DNA from: Amoebidium appalachense
Lineage: Eukaryota; Ichthyosporea
DNA: 64,000 nucleotides
Assembly (NCBI GenBank): GCA_963693365.1
Contig: CAVNZM010000003.1
Span: 8,742,001-8,806,000, forward strand
Direction of reading: 5' to 3'
The notes beneath the pieces are model-generated. The model did not search any database, was not told the origin of the DNA, and worked only from the letters and a program-made list of their open reading frames with translations. A program made the position numbers and the translations under genes. Position 1 is the stretch's first letter; each line of letters opens with the position of its first letter. Of this stretch, positions 1-48,185 are shown one piece after another.

Positions 1-514
1 CTACTAATAAAGTGGGGGGTAATCATAACAAAGTTTTAATGTCAGCCCCTCGTAAGGTCTTATTCAACGCTCTCCATAATTGCTTATGCTAAGCAAAAGA
101 TGGGCACCTCAACCGAGGCCTACCACTCCCCCGGACAAAAAATTTACTAGGCAAATACCCCCCACTTTATAAGTGAATTTTCATTTTCTCCCAAAGCTTA
201 TGCGGTCAATCATCCAGGATCTAAGCGGGGTTTATTGTGTAAATTGAACTTTCGGACAGTTCGGCATCAATTGATCGACTGGATCAATTATGGAATTTGG
301 TCGATCTCGATCCGTTGAGCACCCCCAATTTTTAACGAAAATCCATCCCCTGAGTCTCCTTAAGAGAAACGGGAAGGGGGAATGAGTGTTGCTTTATGCA
401 GCATCCTATTTTTAAACCCCCCCCCCCCCCGTCTGGTAGCTTGTCTGTTGGTGTGTCCTTTATTTCCAACCCTCTAATGTATATGATCCCCCCCATATCC
501 CCCCTTCCCCCACG
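1..514. other. Non-coding upstream part of DDX6 intron
   Basis: No coding segment is visible. The stretch lies 5' of the first recognisable DDX6 exon and is presumably intron. It contains a short inverted repeat (7-21 against 156-170, core ATAAAGTGGGGGGTA) and C-rich runs around 417-430 and 489-510, followed by a SINE-like element. Confidence 0.5.
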
Positions 515-753
515 GGTGACCTACTCATGTTCAAGTGAAACAGTATCTGAGTTGGGTTTCGTTAACGAGGGGAATAGGTCGAAACTCGGGTACTGTGGAT
601 GACGTGGGCCCCCCGAGGATGGGCTCTGCTTATTATGCATACTCTTTATGTATGGCTTGCATTCTGCATCGTGTTATCCGTTTGTTCTTGTGTACTTCGT
701 ACTTTTTGACGCATTCAAAACCCCAACCCCCCCCCCCCCCCCCCCCCCCCCCC
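515..753 (+). mobile_element. Poly(C)-tailed SINE-like element, copy 1
   Basis: About 205 bp of unique sequence ends in a 27-nt C tract (727-753). It is nearly identical to the copy at 2040-2309, including the GAGGATGGGCTCTGCTTATT block and the terminal block ending GCATTCAAA just before the C run. The segment GGTCGAAACTC resembles a Pol III B box, which would fit a SINE, but this is inference. The tail continues into CAC/CA repeats and a run of A ending near 842. Confidence 0.75.
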
Positions 754-881
754 ACCACCACCACCACCCACACACCCACACACACACACACACCACCACC
801 ACCACCACCACCACCAAAAAAAAAAAAAAAAAAAAAAAAAAACTGCATCCTAGTTCTAACTGTCCTCTCACCTTTCTTCAG

Positions 882-2830
<1,949 letters not shown>

Positions 2831-2832
2831 AA

Positions 2833-2864
<32 letters not shown>

Positions 2865-3145
2865 TTTTTTCCCCCCGAAAACCCCCCAACCCAACCCAAC
2901 CTGATAACCGATCTACACTCTTAAGATGGTTTCTCTCTGTGTGACCCAACCCTGTTTTTAACACACACACACCTAATGCTATTGGTTCCTTTGCACACAC
3001 GCAAATCAAATAAGTCAAAACGTGTGTGCTCCTGTTTCTGAGAATCTGATGGATATAAGTTGTAGTCTTATCTTTTGGCTGGTTTATTGTCATTTTGTCT
3101 CAGACTGTTCTTGTTTCTTTTTGTTGCTCGTTTACTGTTGAGAGC

Positions 3146-3151
3146 AATAAA
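3146..3151 (+). terminator. Poly(A) signal of DDX6
   Basis: Canonical AATAAA 316 bp after the TAG stop of the helicase gene, in the sense orientation. Confidence 0.6.
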
Positions 3152-3733
3152 TGTGCCGACGTGGTTAATGTAAGTGACAGCAATTTGATTAGCGACCACG
3201 TGATTTTATAATGGCACGATCCGACTTTTTTCAGGCTTAGATTTGATGTCGTGTATTCTTTAACTGGTACTCGAATGCTCTTTCCACCGGTAGGGCACGT
3301 ATGCGACATTGCAAAACACTGCATACAGAATCACATGCACGCACCTAAAAACACCCATATGTCATATACCGGTACCATTAGTTCGTATACTGTCAAGGAT
3401 GTGTCTATTTTCCCTCTTTATTCTACTGCCACATCAGGAATTGTGAACAGATTGTAGATATGCTAGGCAGAAGCACAGCTGAACTAGTGCGAATTTCTCT
3501 TGAATCATCGGAAGTGTACGAATCGAATAATTGTCACATCTATTCGTATGTGACTGTCTATTTCCTTTTTGTATGGATCTGAACAGGTGAGGAGGTTTGG
3601 CGAGGTGGAAGTTGGCTTGTATAGGAGGATTGTAAGTTTGGTAGATAAGGAGGGAAGTACGGAAAATGTTGTTTGTTTTTCCGTGTTGGCTCGATAATGT
3701 TCTGCTCCCCAGATAAGCACACGGGGATGCAAT

Positions 3734-3773
<40 letters not shown>

Positions 3774-4304
3774 TACGTCATCACTGCACCCGCACGCACC
3801 CATACACGTCTACGCTGCAAGCACCTTCTGGGAGCACTCCGTCTTTTTTTTTTTTTTTTTGCTGTCGCAATGTAAAGTGTATGCAACTTCACGGCATCAA
3901 GACGCCGGAGTGAAATAATTTGCAATTGGCCTGGGTCATTGTATGCACAAGCAACTGGCAAGAATAAAGATGGATGTTTTCGGAATATTCATTAGGCCCC
4001 CCCCCCCCCCCCCCGGGTGCCCAAAAAAAAAAAAAAAAAAAAAAACACGCACACACGCACACAAACACGCGGCGCCGCGCGCGTTTACATGCACGAGCCA
4101 CCCACACCTTGATTAGAATTTCACGCACACACACAGTGTGTCACACAACACACCTGACTGTCATCTTCGAATCGAATGCTGCTGCAGACTTTCTAAATCT
4201 ACTGTAGTGATTACAAATATAGTTGCCGTGATTGTTCGTGCTTTGCAAAGGACCAAAGGCCGACTGGAGTCACTCGAGAGGAGGAAGCCGGGAGGGAGGG
4301 GCCG

Positions 4305-4362
<58 letters not shown>

Positions 4363-4544
4363 GCCTCCCCAAAGTGCGTACACGTGTACACACACACTGA
4401 GTCTCAGTACCGTGACGCACGTGCATGTACGTACGTGTACCAGCTACACATTAGGCCCCACTTGGCTGCAGGGCGCTTTGCCGGATTCCGTTTGTACCTG
4501 TCGCGGGCTCCCCACCTATAGCTAAACCTTCCCCGCCCCCCCCT

Positions 4545-4579
<35 letters not shown>

Positions 4580-4823
4580 ACCCCCCCCCCCCGGTCCCCC
4601 CGCTCCCTTGGTGGCGTTTATTTCGCTCCGCTTCCAGCCTGCTTTCTTTCACGTTCTGAGTCACTCACTTTCTGTTGTTCAAACTTTCCGCAATTCTTTT
4701 ACAATTTCCAGAAACTTTCCTTCTCTGCACAGGTCGGCGTAGGTACGCGTGATGCCTCATCATACCAGTGACTCGTCGGAGGCGGGATGTCAGATCTGCG
4801 AGATCCCGGGCCCATATATCTAC

Positions 4824-4902
4824 GGGGGTTTACGCTGTTTACTCGAGGCAAAGAGAACCAGTCTCAGGTATGGGGGGGGGGGGTTTGCTCGGAATATCCC
4901 CT
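4824..4902 (+). repeat. Interspersed repeat with internal G tract, copy A
   Basis: Shares the core GCTGTTTACTCGAGGCA, then TCTCAGGTAT, then a G run, then TTGCT(C/T)GG(A/T)ATATCCCC with 28527-28624. The G run sits inside the repeat rather than at its end. Confidence 0.6.
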
Positions 4903-5018
4903 CAGCGGTATATCATGATCACGTACATAGATGTCGGGTGGTGACTATATATCAGGGTTTACTTTCTCTACGAGACACCATAAAGACTACAAGGAGAAAT
5001 CAATTAGTTGGGGTTCCC

Positions 5019-5019
5019 C

Positions 5020-5060
<41 letters not shown>

Positions 5061-5092
5061 GGGCTCCCCTCGGGACACTCGGTATCAGCTGG

Positions 5093-5160
<68 letters not shown>
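5019..5160. repeat. Poly(T) tract plus (GT)n downstream of the LINE
   Basis: T run (about 5021-5056), a 39-bp spacer, then (GT)n to 5160. Read on the minus strand this is (AC)n then poly(A) following the reverse transcriptase ORF, so it may include the LINE 3' tail. Confidence 0.6.
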
Positions 5161-5163
<3 letters not shown>

Positions 5164-5167
5164 TGCG

Positions 5168-6790
5168 CTATAATTTTGTAGTGATGTGTTTCTCAAGCCA
5201 ATCAATACATCTAATAAACAGGTCGTAGTTACGCGTGTTTAGTATAAAATCAAGGATGTTGTAATTTACAGGTAGGCTATCTTTCTGGGTGTCTGTTGTG
5301 AATGTGACGTGTGTGTGTTGCGGTATTATGTGGTCTATCAAACTACATTTGGCGATACATGACCGGTTAAACTGGTGTGTGTGTGTGTTGTTTGGGCATG
5401 CAAATGATGCCACCTTATACTTATTAGATCTCCACTGTATAGCACGTGTACAGTAAAAGCGTGGTAATTGATCAATAATACCATCAGCTAGAGAGAGACC
5501 AGTTCTACAGGAAAGTAATATGTATTTAGGTGTTATACACTTGCGAGTGCCATATTTGGCAATATGGTTGAGGCGGTCAGTATATATAAAACGAGACATA
5601 AGGCTTAGTTTTTCAAGGTGTATGCTTTCATCGGGTCTAGTGTCGTGTGGTATCTTTTTCCATTTGTTATATTGCGTGATTATCTTGTGATTGTGTACAT
5701 GTTTAATAAGTAAGTGGCAGTCCAAAGTCACACACACACTATTGCGGGGTTTATTTGTATTTGTGCCCAGGGGAGAAGGGGAGAGAGAGGGGAGGAAAGA
5801 GGGGAGAGGTGAGGAGGGGACAGGTCGGATAGAGAAGAGAGGGTGGGAGGGCAAATACTTCTTTAAGCGGCTTATGTGCTTATTGAATTTCAGCGCGAGA
5901 TAGGATACTCTAGCAGCTATTGGGACCAGACCATATATCGAGAGCGTTACAGGCCCAGGTTTACAACAGTTGTTAGATAGAAAGGAGGCAACTTCTGCTT
6001 CAAGGAAATTTGCCAAGGGTTTAAGCGCTCTAGTTCTCTCTTTCTTGATCCAAGCGGCGAGAAGGGGTAAACCATATTCACATGCCGGGAAGACAAAAGT
6101 GCGAATAAATGTAAGTCTAATAGAAGGATGGAGGGGTGTGTCTTTAAAAATATTAGCCGAGAAGAAAGCTAACCGCTTACGAGCCAACTCTACCCTCTTT
6201 TCGACCATATGGGGAAACATAACACCAACAGAATCAACCGGAACACCAAGATATTTGTATTCTGGAACTATAGGTACAGGTTTAGATGATAATGTAAATG
6301 TGTGTAAATTGTTAGCTATATCAGGTACAAGAACACCACATTTGTCTATGTTAAGGATCATAAGGTTTGCCTTGCACCACTCTGACACTACATCGAACAA
6401 TCTTTGCAGGCGTCTAGGGGTACGGGCAAGGAGGGACAGATCATCAGCATAGAGAAGTGCAGGCGGAAAGTTATTAATAGGGTCATCGTTTTCGGCGTAA
6501 ATCTTGACAGCCAAATCATCTATAAATAGGTTAAACAAAAAGGGGCTAAGCAATGAACCCTGCAAGAGACCTCTAGTACGAGCAAAACCATATGAAAGAT
6601 GCCCATTAACCACAGCTCTACCATAGGTTTGAGACAAGAGTGCTTCTAACAGAACACCAATGCAGTGTGGTACACCCCGTGCAGCAAGCTTTTCCCATAG
6701 GAGACCAGGGGAGACAGAATCGTAAGCAGTTTTCCAATCAATAAAGCCAACATATTGTGCACCAACTTGCATAGAATCGTGCAGTGCCAT
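5168..6790 (-). mobile_element. 5'-truncated LINE (non-LTR retrotransposon) reverse transcriptase
   Basis: Open frame of 540 codons encoding a non-LTR retrotransposon reverse transcriptase. It begins inside the palm domain. Motif A is FIDWKTAYDSV (Asp at about residue 18), motif B is GLLQGSLLSPFLFNLFIDDL (75-94) and motif C is LLYADDLSLLA (Asp 116 and 117), followed by a thumb-like region and a long C-terminal part. The endonuclease and the first RT motifs, which a full LINE ORF carries N-terminally, are missing. A 19-bp tandem duplication (6783-6801, 6802-6820) marks the 5' break. The frame itself is intact, so the copy is fairly young or under-mutated, but it is not autonomous. Clade assignment is not attempted. 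Confidence 0.9.
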
Positions 6791-6820
6791 TATTTGAACA
6801 TAGTGCCATTATTTGAACAT

Positions 6821-7447
6821 ATATCTACTTTTTGTGAGTCGTCGATGAGATCTAATTTGTAAGGCCTTGGATCTAATCCAGCAGATTCTATTTATAGGTA
6901 GTTACATAGGATATAAATTATTTATAGTCAGTTGCCGTTGCGCGCGATTTCGTTATTCGGAAGTTTTTTATGATTGCGGCATTCCGTTTGGTTGTTCACA
7001 AGTTTCTCCGAAGCCTTGAAAGCTTCTTGTGCATGGCACCGCGAAATGGTTAGGTAGATGTAGGAGCAAGCTAAGTTACCTGGATACGGAAAATAGGACA
7101 GTTCGTCGGGTTAAGTTATCTATCTTTTCCTATGACCTTGCAATGAGCTGCTTTTGGAAGTTGAACGATCTGTTTTTTTTCCAGATGGTCGAGTATGGAA
7201 GGAAACATTAGTGCAACTTATCCGCCCAGCACTTTTGTGACAGCTACACATAAACTAAGTAAGTTAGCATAAAGGCTATGGTATATTGTGGGTTCGCATG
7301 GTGTCTCTATAACACTGTAGCAACTTTATAACGGTCGTACCCGATCACTCCATCGGCTGTGCGCTAAAAACCTGTACGTAGATGTTGTCCTTCTGAGTAT
7401 ATTTTTCTGTCTCATAATCATGTACTTATAACCTCGAAAACGTTATT
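6821..7447. other. Intergenic region upstream of the zinc finger gene
   Basis: Unique-looking, relatively AT-rich sequence without microsatellites, lying between the truncated LINE and the start codon at 7448. It presumably contains the promoter and 5' UTR of the zinc finger gene. No clear TATA box could be assigned. Confidence 0.4.
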
Positions 7448-15781
<8,334 letters not shown>

Positions 15782-16234
15782 GAGAGAGAGAGAGAGGGGG
15801 GAGGGGAGGGGGGGGGGGGGGAGGGGGAGGAGGGGGGCCTGTTTGGTCCTTGTGGGGTTCCGCTTTCCCCCTTATCCCCCCCCCCCTCCCCCCCCCCCCC
15901 CCCCCCCCCCCCCCCCTTCATTATTTGGTTTCGGGCTTATGTTCAATCTCTGTTTTTTAATTGGCACTTTGGGAGGTTTTTGGTGGTGATGGGATGGGGA
16001 TAGTGGGGGTAGGGTGCTGATTGGTATACAGGGGTACGGTTTCGTTTTTGCGTCGGGAAACGAGAGAATCGTTCATAGAGTCTTCGTATCCTGCTTGATA
16101 CATGTTTGAAACCACGGGAGTATCAAGCATTTTGCTGGTTACCTATTGCTAACCCTGTATATTGTGTGTTTGGGTGTCGCCAATTTTTCGCGGTTTTAAA
16201 CGAACATGGCAGTGGGTGGTCCACACCGAATGGA

Positions 16235-16283
<49 letters not shown>

Positions 16284-16796
16284 TCATTAGGGGTTTGTTA
16301 GTTTATGGATTTTGAGTCCCATCTATGAACATGTATTGTAGTTCTGGACCTTTCTACTCTGGGATGTTTATTGTGATTCTACATATATACAGCCGGCAAG
16401 TGGTTTTAAATTATGGGTGGTTTGAAAATGAATCTGGCAGATTACAGGTGATATGTGAGCACACACACACTTGTTCGCACTTGCACACTATATTAGATGC
16501 TCAATCGCACGCACAGGTACAAGCAATACACACACACTAGGCGCGTGTGTGTGCGCGCACACACACACACACACGCACACACACACACGCACACACAACA
16601 TCTACACAACCACACACATGAACCAACTACCAGCAAAGGTAGTTCTGTATGTTTTCAGGCAACGGCTTTATAATATCTTGCAATCCTAGCACCGATATAC
16701 ATAACCAAGTCCTAATTTGCTAATAAATTTTCTCGCTTTTTCCGTATGGACAGTTTACTCGCCACAGGTATTAATATTTCACCTGGATTCTGCATG

Positions 16797-16835
<39 letters not shown>

Positions 16836-17934
16836 CCCACCCACCCACCCAAAAAAGCAAAAAAAAAAAAAAAAAAAAAAAAAAGCCCATGCTTTACAAT
16901 TAGTTGTGCATGCATTATCCAGTTGCTCGTCATTCGTCTTTCACGTGCACCCCATACACATTCTACTGAGTACAGCTGTACGTGCTGTTTGCATGCATGC
17001 GCATGTGTGAACTTCGGCCTATTCTTTATATCTGTTCAGCCATTTCCCTGGCTTCTGGTCTCTCTCTCTCTCTCTCTCTCTTCAAAAAAAAACATAAAAA
17101 CAAAAAAAAACAAAAAACACACACACACACATTAATATTGCCAAATTTATATAAACACAAACCATCACGTGCACCGGCCATGTGCATCACTAAAAAATCG
17201 AATACAAAAGACCAAAAAGACCACACAAACTGACGGCCACGGTAAAGATTTTTTGGACAACTTCTTTTATTTTGAGGACGGAGAGTTATTATTACTTACC
17301 TTCTTATAAACTACACAAGTTTGGCGCTATCACGCATTACATACAGTTTATGAGCCATACGTAGCCCTATGTACGTACAGATTAACTCCCGGCACCATCG
17401 CACAGAGGGGCAGAGCAGCCGACTATTGCATTTAGAAAAGAAAAATCAAACGTTGACAATCAAAATTCAGTCCTTGAATATATGACGTTATGTGTTTGCC
17501 CCCCCCTCCCCCCCCCCCCCCCCCCCCCCCCCAACACACACACACACACACACCCACCCACTCACCCACCCGCCCACACAAACACAGACACAGACACACA
17601 CACCCAAGACATCCAAACACACATACAAAAATGTACTCCGTTAAAAACTAACCTACATGAGCATTCATGGGCCAAATCCTAATGGGGAACTCGCATACAT
17701 CTATGTTCCCTCAAGTCATTCGTTAAAACCCATACCTGTTCCCCCACGCCCGAATCACGAAAAGACCAGCCGGCTTACAAGATTCGACGGTAATCATGAA
17801 CATAACAACAAAAGATGAGAAAACCCGACTATCACAAATACGTATATACCAAGGATTCATTCATCATGTGGACTGATGCACGGACAGCCACGAGCGACCT
17901 TAACTTCTGGTAGGTTGCAACAGTTCTAACCCAA
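15782..17934. other. Convergent intergenic region
   Basis: Separates the 3' end of the zinc finger gene (+) from the 3' end of the ABHD11-like gene (-). It contains GA-, G- and C-rich runs (15782-15916), G43 (16239-16281), (CA)n, C33 then A22 (16798-16884) and C-rich/(CA)n at 17502-17570. An AATAAA at 16722 could be a poly(A) signal but is distant from the stop. No gene is seen. Confidence 0.6.
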
Positions 17935-42591
<24,657 letters not shown>

Positions 42592-44841
42592 GTTGACCAA
42601 AAATGCGCAGGTCAGGCACTTAGGCCGAGCTAATCTTCAAGATCTTCACTAACTGGCTGATGCTAAAAACGAGATATTAGGGTGCTTATTAAACCTGAAA
42701 ATATTCATTGAAAGCTCTACAATGTTCGCTGTGGGAAACAAAACGTAGGCAAATCAACTGACCATACGTTTACCTATAGCCAGAAAGGAGCTTGAGCAAA
42801 CAAACAAAACCCCCCAAGAAAAAACTTGGAAACAAACAGCTTGGCCATCATCGCCGGTGAGCCAGTTAGTGTGAGCCGCTTTACCAGAAATGGCTAACGC
42901 GCCAAATTTCAAGCTACACTTTGATTGGTGTTACAGTGAGCTATGCTCTCCTAAAACTTTTTTGTGGGGGGGGCGTGTTGCAGCTTGTGTGTGTGGCGTG
43001 AATTTCGAAATTGGATTCTGTGAGTGTGGAGCCTGGCAGATGAGGACACGGAATAAAAAATATTCCTTATTGATAACATATATTAGCATTTTATATATCA
43101 ATAAATATCATCTAATGTTAGTTGTTTCCATATTTGTTATAACTTCTGCTAGTAGACTAGCTACCTCAAAGTCTCAGACTCTCAGTCTTAGTAATGGACT
43201 AATGGTCAATTGGTCCAACTTGATGAGGTTTTGGAGGAACCCCTCTCTAGATTCACAACCAATTATATTGATGATAGCTAACAAGCGAAGTAAATCACCG
43301 GAATCATCCCATCGAAGTCGCTGCCGGGTTGTCGGCCCAAATCTTCTGGCGTAATGTATGTACTGTACACTACAAATAGTATTATAATAGTATATACTTT
43401 TTTTGTCTACCTAAAATAGCGTAAACCATGTATAAAACATAACCGACAACCGCCGCTTCTCAGTGCCGCCGACGAGACTGGCCCACCGGACACACACATA
43501 CTGCTCGGGCCAGGCTGCGCGTACATATCACGTATGTATATTTTTTTGATGTTATAACCTAATGTATATATTCGGTAATGAACGACATGCCCTCTAAATA
43601 TTCACAGATAGTCTTATAACTAGCCACGAATTCATAATTTCGTAGCCCAATATGCAGGTTAGCAGCAAATTGACTCCAGTGGACACATGCAGCACTTTAT
43701 CTTTCAGCACTGGCTTTGAACGAGCACGTGAAGAACAAAAGCTTTTGCCGCCGTCCTACGACCGCGGGATTCATTGGCTCTTTCCTTCCGTAAGAGCCAA
43801 TCATATTGACCTACCGACGAAGTATTTCACGTGAACCAATGCCCTTCTGCTGCTCACTTCATTGCTTTTTGGCTCGTGGTCACACCATGGGATGCAAATT
43901 CGTTGGAGAAAATGGGTATTTTCCTTCAAAAAAGCTACGAAGGCAATAACAATGAATCTCTTTATATAGTTTTAGTGGCTTGATAAAAAATTAGTATTGC
44001 TTTACTAACTACATTGCTTTCGGCGGTGGTCCCAGCTATTCAGCCATGGACGGTAATTTAGAAATTTGTGGAAACACATTCGATTGGACGCATATTTTTC
44101 GCTCCTTTTGTACCAAAAAGAACTGGCTTCTCTTAGTGCTCATTTTATACAGTTCTTGGCAAAATGTACATTCCCCAATTTTGTGAAATATCGAAAAACG
44201 TTTAATGAATGTATAACTACATTCGTTTTTTGCATAGAAGCACCGATGGGGACCAGCTGCAACACACGATTCTGGAGAGTTCGGTCATTTCAATTGTGTG
44301 ACAATTTGAAAAGTTGGCATCGCCCATGTTATTGACCCAATATCATGCATGCAGGTAACCGAGGCGCTCTCCTAGGCATGGATATAAACAAACAGCCCCG
44401 CGTCGTCAGGTTTACTAGAATCCCTCTTCACCCTGTCATTCTGAGTGATAGCAAGGTAGAGCTCCACCCATTTCCCTTCCTCCCTGTAGAATTTAGGTGA
44501 GTGTGCCATGCCCACGAAGAGAAAGGGATTTCGTTAATGACTTCTGTTTGTCCAGACGTTGCTCCTCCCTGATTCAGTTAGGGCTGCCTTTTACCTGGGG
44601 GCCCGGGTTGGTGAGTGGGAGCACAACCAAAGATCAGGAGTAGAGTGGTGGGGGGCGAAGCAAACATACTCTTTGACTGCCGTTGTCCAAGCCATACTGG
44701 GAAGGTTTTTGGCTGGTTTGCAGTAAACCATCTCCCTTGTATTTCTACTACAAAGTCTCTTTTTCGTGTTGGGGCATATTGTCGTGTTTTTTTCACGATC
44801 GTTAACAAGACTTCCCCTTGTTTTGTCTTTACAGATCGAAG
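42592..44841. promoter_or_regulatory. Bidirectional intergenic region between ILVBL and ACADL
   Basis: The 2.25 kb between the two start codons is the only long stretch of the centre of the window without microsatellites. It contains a perfect 10-bp inverted repeat with two opposing CCAAT boxes (43773-43801) and a TATA-like GGATATAAAC near 44380. A CAG acceptor at 44832-44834 just before the ACADL ATG suggests a 5' UTR intron, with candidate donors AAG|GTAGAG (44456) and TTAG|GTGAGT (44494). Confidence 0.6.
43773..43801. promoter_or_regulatory. Palindromic double CCAAT element
   Basis: ATTGGCTCTT, 9-bp spacer, AAGAGCCAAT: a perfect inverted repeat presenting CCAAT on both strands, in the gap between divergent genes. 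An additional CCAAT lies at 43836. Confidence 0.6.
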
Positions 44842-45881
44842 ATGATGCAGTCATTTGCCTCCCTCGCTTCCCGTGCCGCCGCCCTTGGCGTGTCCAAGAG
44901 TGCTCTGGCTGCCGTTGCCCGTCGCAGCTACTCCATGGCTGCTGAGGCAACTGCTGCCGCAGCTGGTCAGCGTAAGGAGGTGGGTCGGGTTCGTAACAGT
45001 TACTCCAGCTTTTAAGTCTCTTGATGTGCTCCGAAAAGGATGCCTTCCCCAAACTGATAACATGACAAAAACAGTTACGTTTATGACTGAGTGTCGTTAT
45101 CAGCCCTTTCCTTCTCTGTGCTTCCGTATTTGTGTGCACGGTCTATCTGTGCTGGCCACCGGACCGGATATATTCTGGGTTGAACACCTCCGTGCACCTC
45201 CTTCTTTGCTTGATTCTCAACGGCCCTCTATTCACGTTTGCTGAGCTGTTGTGTTTTCACACCTGCAGCCCCACAGCGCTGACAGCCTGCTGGCCCTCGG
45301 CACCCGCCGCATCTTTAATGAGGTGAGCAGTCTATGGGAACACAACTGCCAGATATGTAGGACCTGCAATTGGTTGGCAAAATGGGAGGGGGAGGGGGGG
45401 GGGGGGGGGGGGGGGGTTTTGAGAAAAGTAGGGGGGAGGGGGGGGGAAGGGGGAGGAAGGGGGCAAGGTTGGAGCCAATGGGTTTGACGGCAAAAATGCT
45501 GGGCATCTTTGGGAAGCTGCGCAGTTGGATATGTTCTCTATTTGATTTGTCTTCCTGTTTGATGGAGAGGCAAGCATCCTGATGTCCTCCCCTTTACAGG
45601 AGCACGACATGTTCCGTGAGACTGCCCGCAAGTATTTCGAGGAAAAGGTCCGCCCTTTCCATGGTAAGTGTTTTCCGCCCTCCCTTTCCCCCCTTGCTTC
45701 CACCTCAACTCCACTCTCTCCCTTCCTCCCCTCGGCTTTACAGTCGTGCATTTCTTAATTCTTTAACCCCAAAAGAGGGGGTTTCAATTCTTGCTGTTCT
45801 TGTTCCTCCCCCGCCTTCTGTTGGAACTCAAACTCTCTCTGTCACTCGCGCGCACACACACACACACACACAGAGTCTCAA

Positions 45882-45920
<39 letters not shown>

Positions 45921-47639
45921 ACCCCATGCAAGCGACTACCCGTCACCGGTCTGCAATGTCTTTCCACAACAAACTTTGTATATCACTCAAGAATCATACT
46001 TACCTGATTGTCATCCACAGCTAAGTGGGAGCAGGAGGGTCAGGTGTCACGTGACTGCTGGCTGCAGGCCGGAGAGCTCGGCCTGCTTGGCTGCAACACC
46101 TCCGAGAAGGTGTGTACAACCCCCCCCCCCCCCCCCCCAAAAAAAAAAACGGGATGAACCACTGAAGCGAACTTACCTGTCTCTTTTCGGACTTTTCCTT
46201 AGCAAATTGATAAGCATTCCATAAGGGGGAGGTCTGAGTTAAATCTTCATGAAATATCATGCATGAACGGTTATGCCCAGATGTGTTCCATCCATTGACG
46301 TTGCATTCCATCAAACAGTATGGCGGCATCGGCACGGACATTCTCTACTCTGCCATTGTCTGGGAGGAGCAGGCTTACAGTGGCCTGACTGGCCCTGGCT
46401 TTGCCCTGCACTCGGACATCGTCATGCCCTACATCGAGAACTACGGCACAGACGAGCAGAGGGTATGCCCCCCCCCCCCCCCCCCCCCCCCCCTGCCCCT
46501 TAACCCAAATCACACAAGCACTAGATTATGCAAGACTGCAACCTCCTCCCGAGTACAATTTTGCAAACACCCCTCCCCCCTCTCTCTCAAGTTGATACCT
46601 GAACAGCCTGTCACGCCTCCATCCCCCCCCCCCCCACCCCCCCCTCGCGCTTTGGGCCAACACACACACACACACAGAGGAAGATGATATCCCTGGAAAA
46701 ACGTCTGCACCTCCCACTCATCCTCCCCCCCCCCCCCCCCCCCCCCTCCTCCTCGCTCCCCCTTGCTGATCCCCGTGTTTTCACGTGCAGATGAAGTTCC
46801 TGCCCAAGATGACCACTGGTGAGTGCATTGGTGCCATTGCTATGACTGAACCCGCAGCTGGCTCTGATCTTGCCGGCATGAAGACCACTGCCACTCCCCA
46901 GTCTGACGGCACATTCGTCATCAATGGTTCGAAAGTGTAAGCAAACCCTTCTTCCTCCCTCTTCCCTCCCCACCTCCCCCCTCCCCCCTTCCCCCCCCCC
47001 CCCCCCCCCCCCCCCGGGCCCCCATTTCCAAACTATATTCTCAACCCCCACACTCTTATTCTTCCTACCCACAGCAACCCTCCCCCCTCCCCCCCTCCCC
47101 CCCCAAAAAAAAACACACACACACACGTGAGCTGACTACTTGAACAGGCACAATGTTCCGAAGCATCCATTGGTTCCAAATGAATAGTCCAGCAAATCCA
47201 CCAACACCCCCACTGACCTTTCTCACCACCACAGGTTCATCACCAACGGCCAGATGGCCGACTGCGTCATTGTCTGTGCCAAGACCGCACCGGAGAAGGG
47301 ACCCCACGGCATCACCCTCTTCCTTGTAGAGCGCGGCATGCCCGGGTTTGAGCGGGGCAAGAACCTCAAGAAGATGGGCATGAAGGCCCAGGACACGTCT
47401 GAGCTGTTCTTTGACAACCTGGTGGTTGGGCCCGATGCTGTGCTTGGCAAGGTCAACCACGGCTTCTACTACCTCATGCAGGAGCTGCCCCAGGAGCGCC
47501 TCCTCATTGCCGACATGGCTGTTGCTGCCGCTGAGGCCTACTATGAGTGGGTACGTTTCTTCCTTTCCTATTCAAGAAAAGACACAACCCAACTCTCCTT
47601 CTCCCCTTTATCCCCCCCCCACCCCCTTCCCTTTAAACC

Positions 47640-47672
<33 letters not shown>

Positions 47673-48147
47673 GCGTATGCCCACCAGCTAGGAGATCGTT
47701 TCTAACTTGGCGGGATGGAAGGGCTCAGTCAATGTTGGAAGGGGAGTGCAAGAGTCTGGTGATTGAGGTTTGGTTTGGTTTTGTGTTTGAGTGGGGATGG
47801 GTTACATGTATGACGAATTTGTCTCTAAAAATCGACTGACCTTTTCTTTCTTGAACAGACCCGCAGCTATGTCAAGGAGCGTAAGGCCTTTGGCAAGACC
47901 CTCTCCTCTCTCCAGGTGAGACCATGGCCATTGCATTTACCCACATACCACCCTATCCATCCTCTTGCCCTCCCCTCCCCTCCCCCCCCTCTCCCCGCCT
48001 TCATCCAGGCCTGTCCTCCCTTACGGGTAACACCTCTCACCCCATTCCATTGCTATCTCAACCATGAGACTCTGTTCTGAGGACAATGGCACACCAGTGA
48101 CCCCCCCAAAAAAGGAAAAAAAACATTCAAACACATGTGCTTGCGCG

Positions 48148-48185
<38 letters not shown>

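Larger units (their letters stand above)
2831..5000. other. DDX6 3' UTR and repeat-rich intergenic region
   Basis: An AATAAA at 3146-3151 is the likely poly(A) signal of DDX6. The rest holds (CA)n (3733-3771), C16/A24 (3997-4045), a long G run (4305-4361), a C run near 4545-4592, and a segment (4824-4902) that recurs at 28527-28624. No gene is seen. Confidence 0.7.

Noticed and set aside
44818-44841. Upstream in-frame ATG for ACADL
   Set aside because: It lies upstream of a CTTTACAG acceptor, so is probably intronic; the ATG at 44842 gives a standard mitochondrial presequence.
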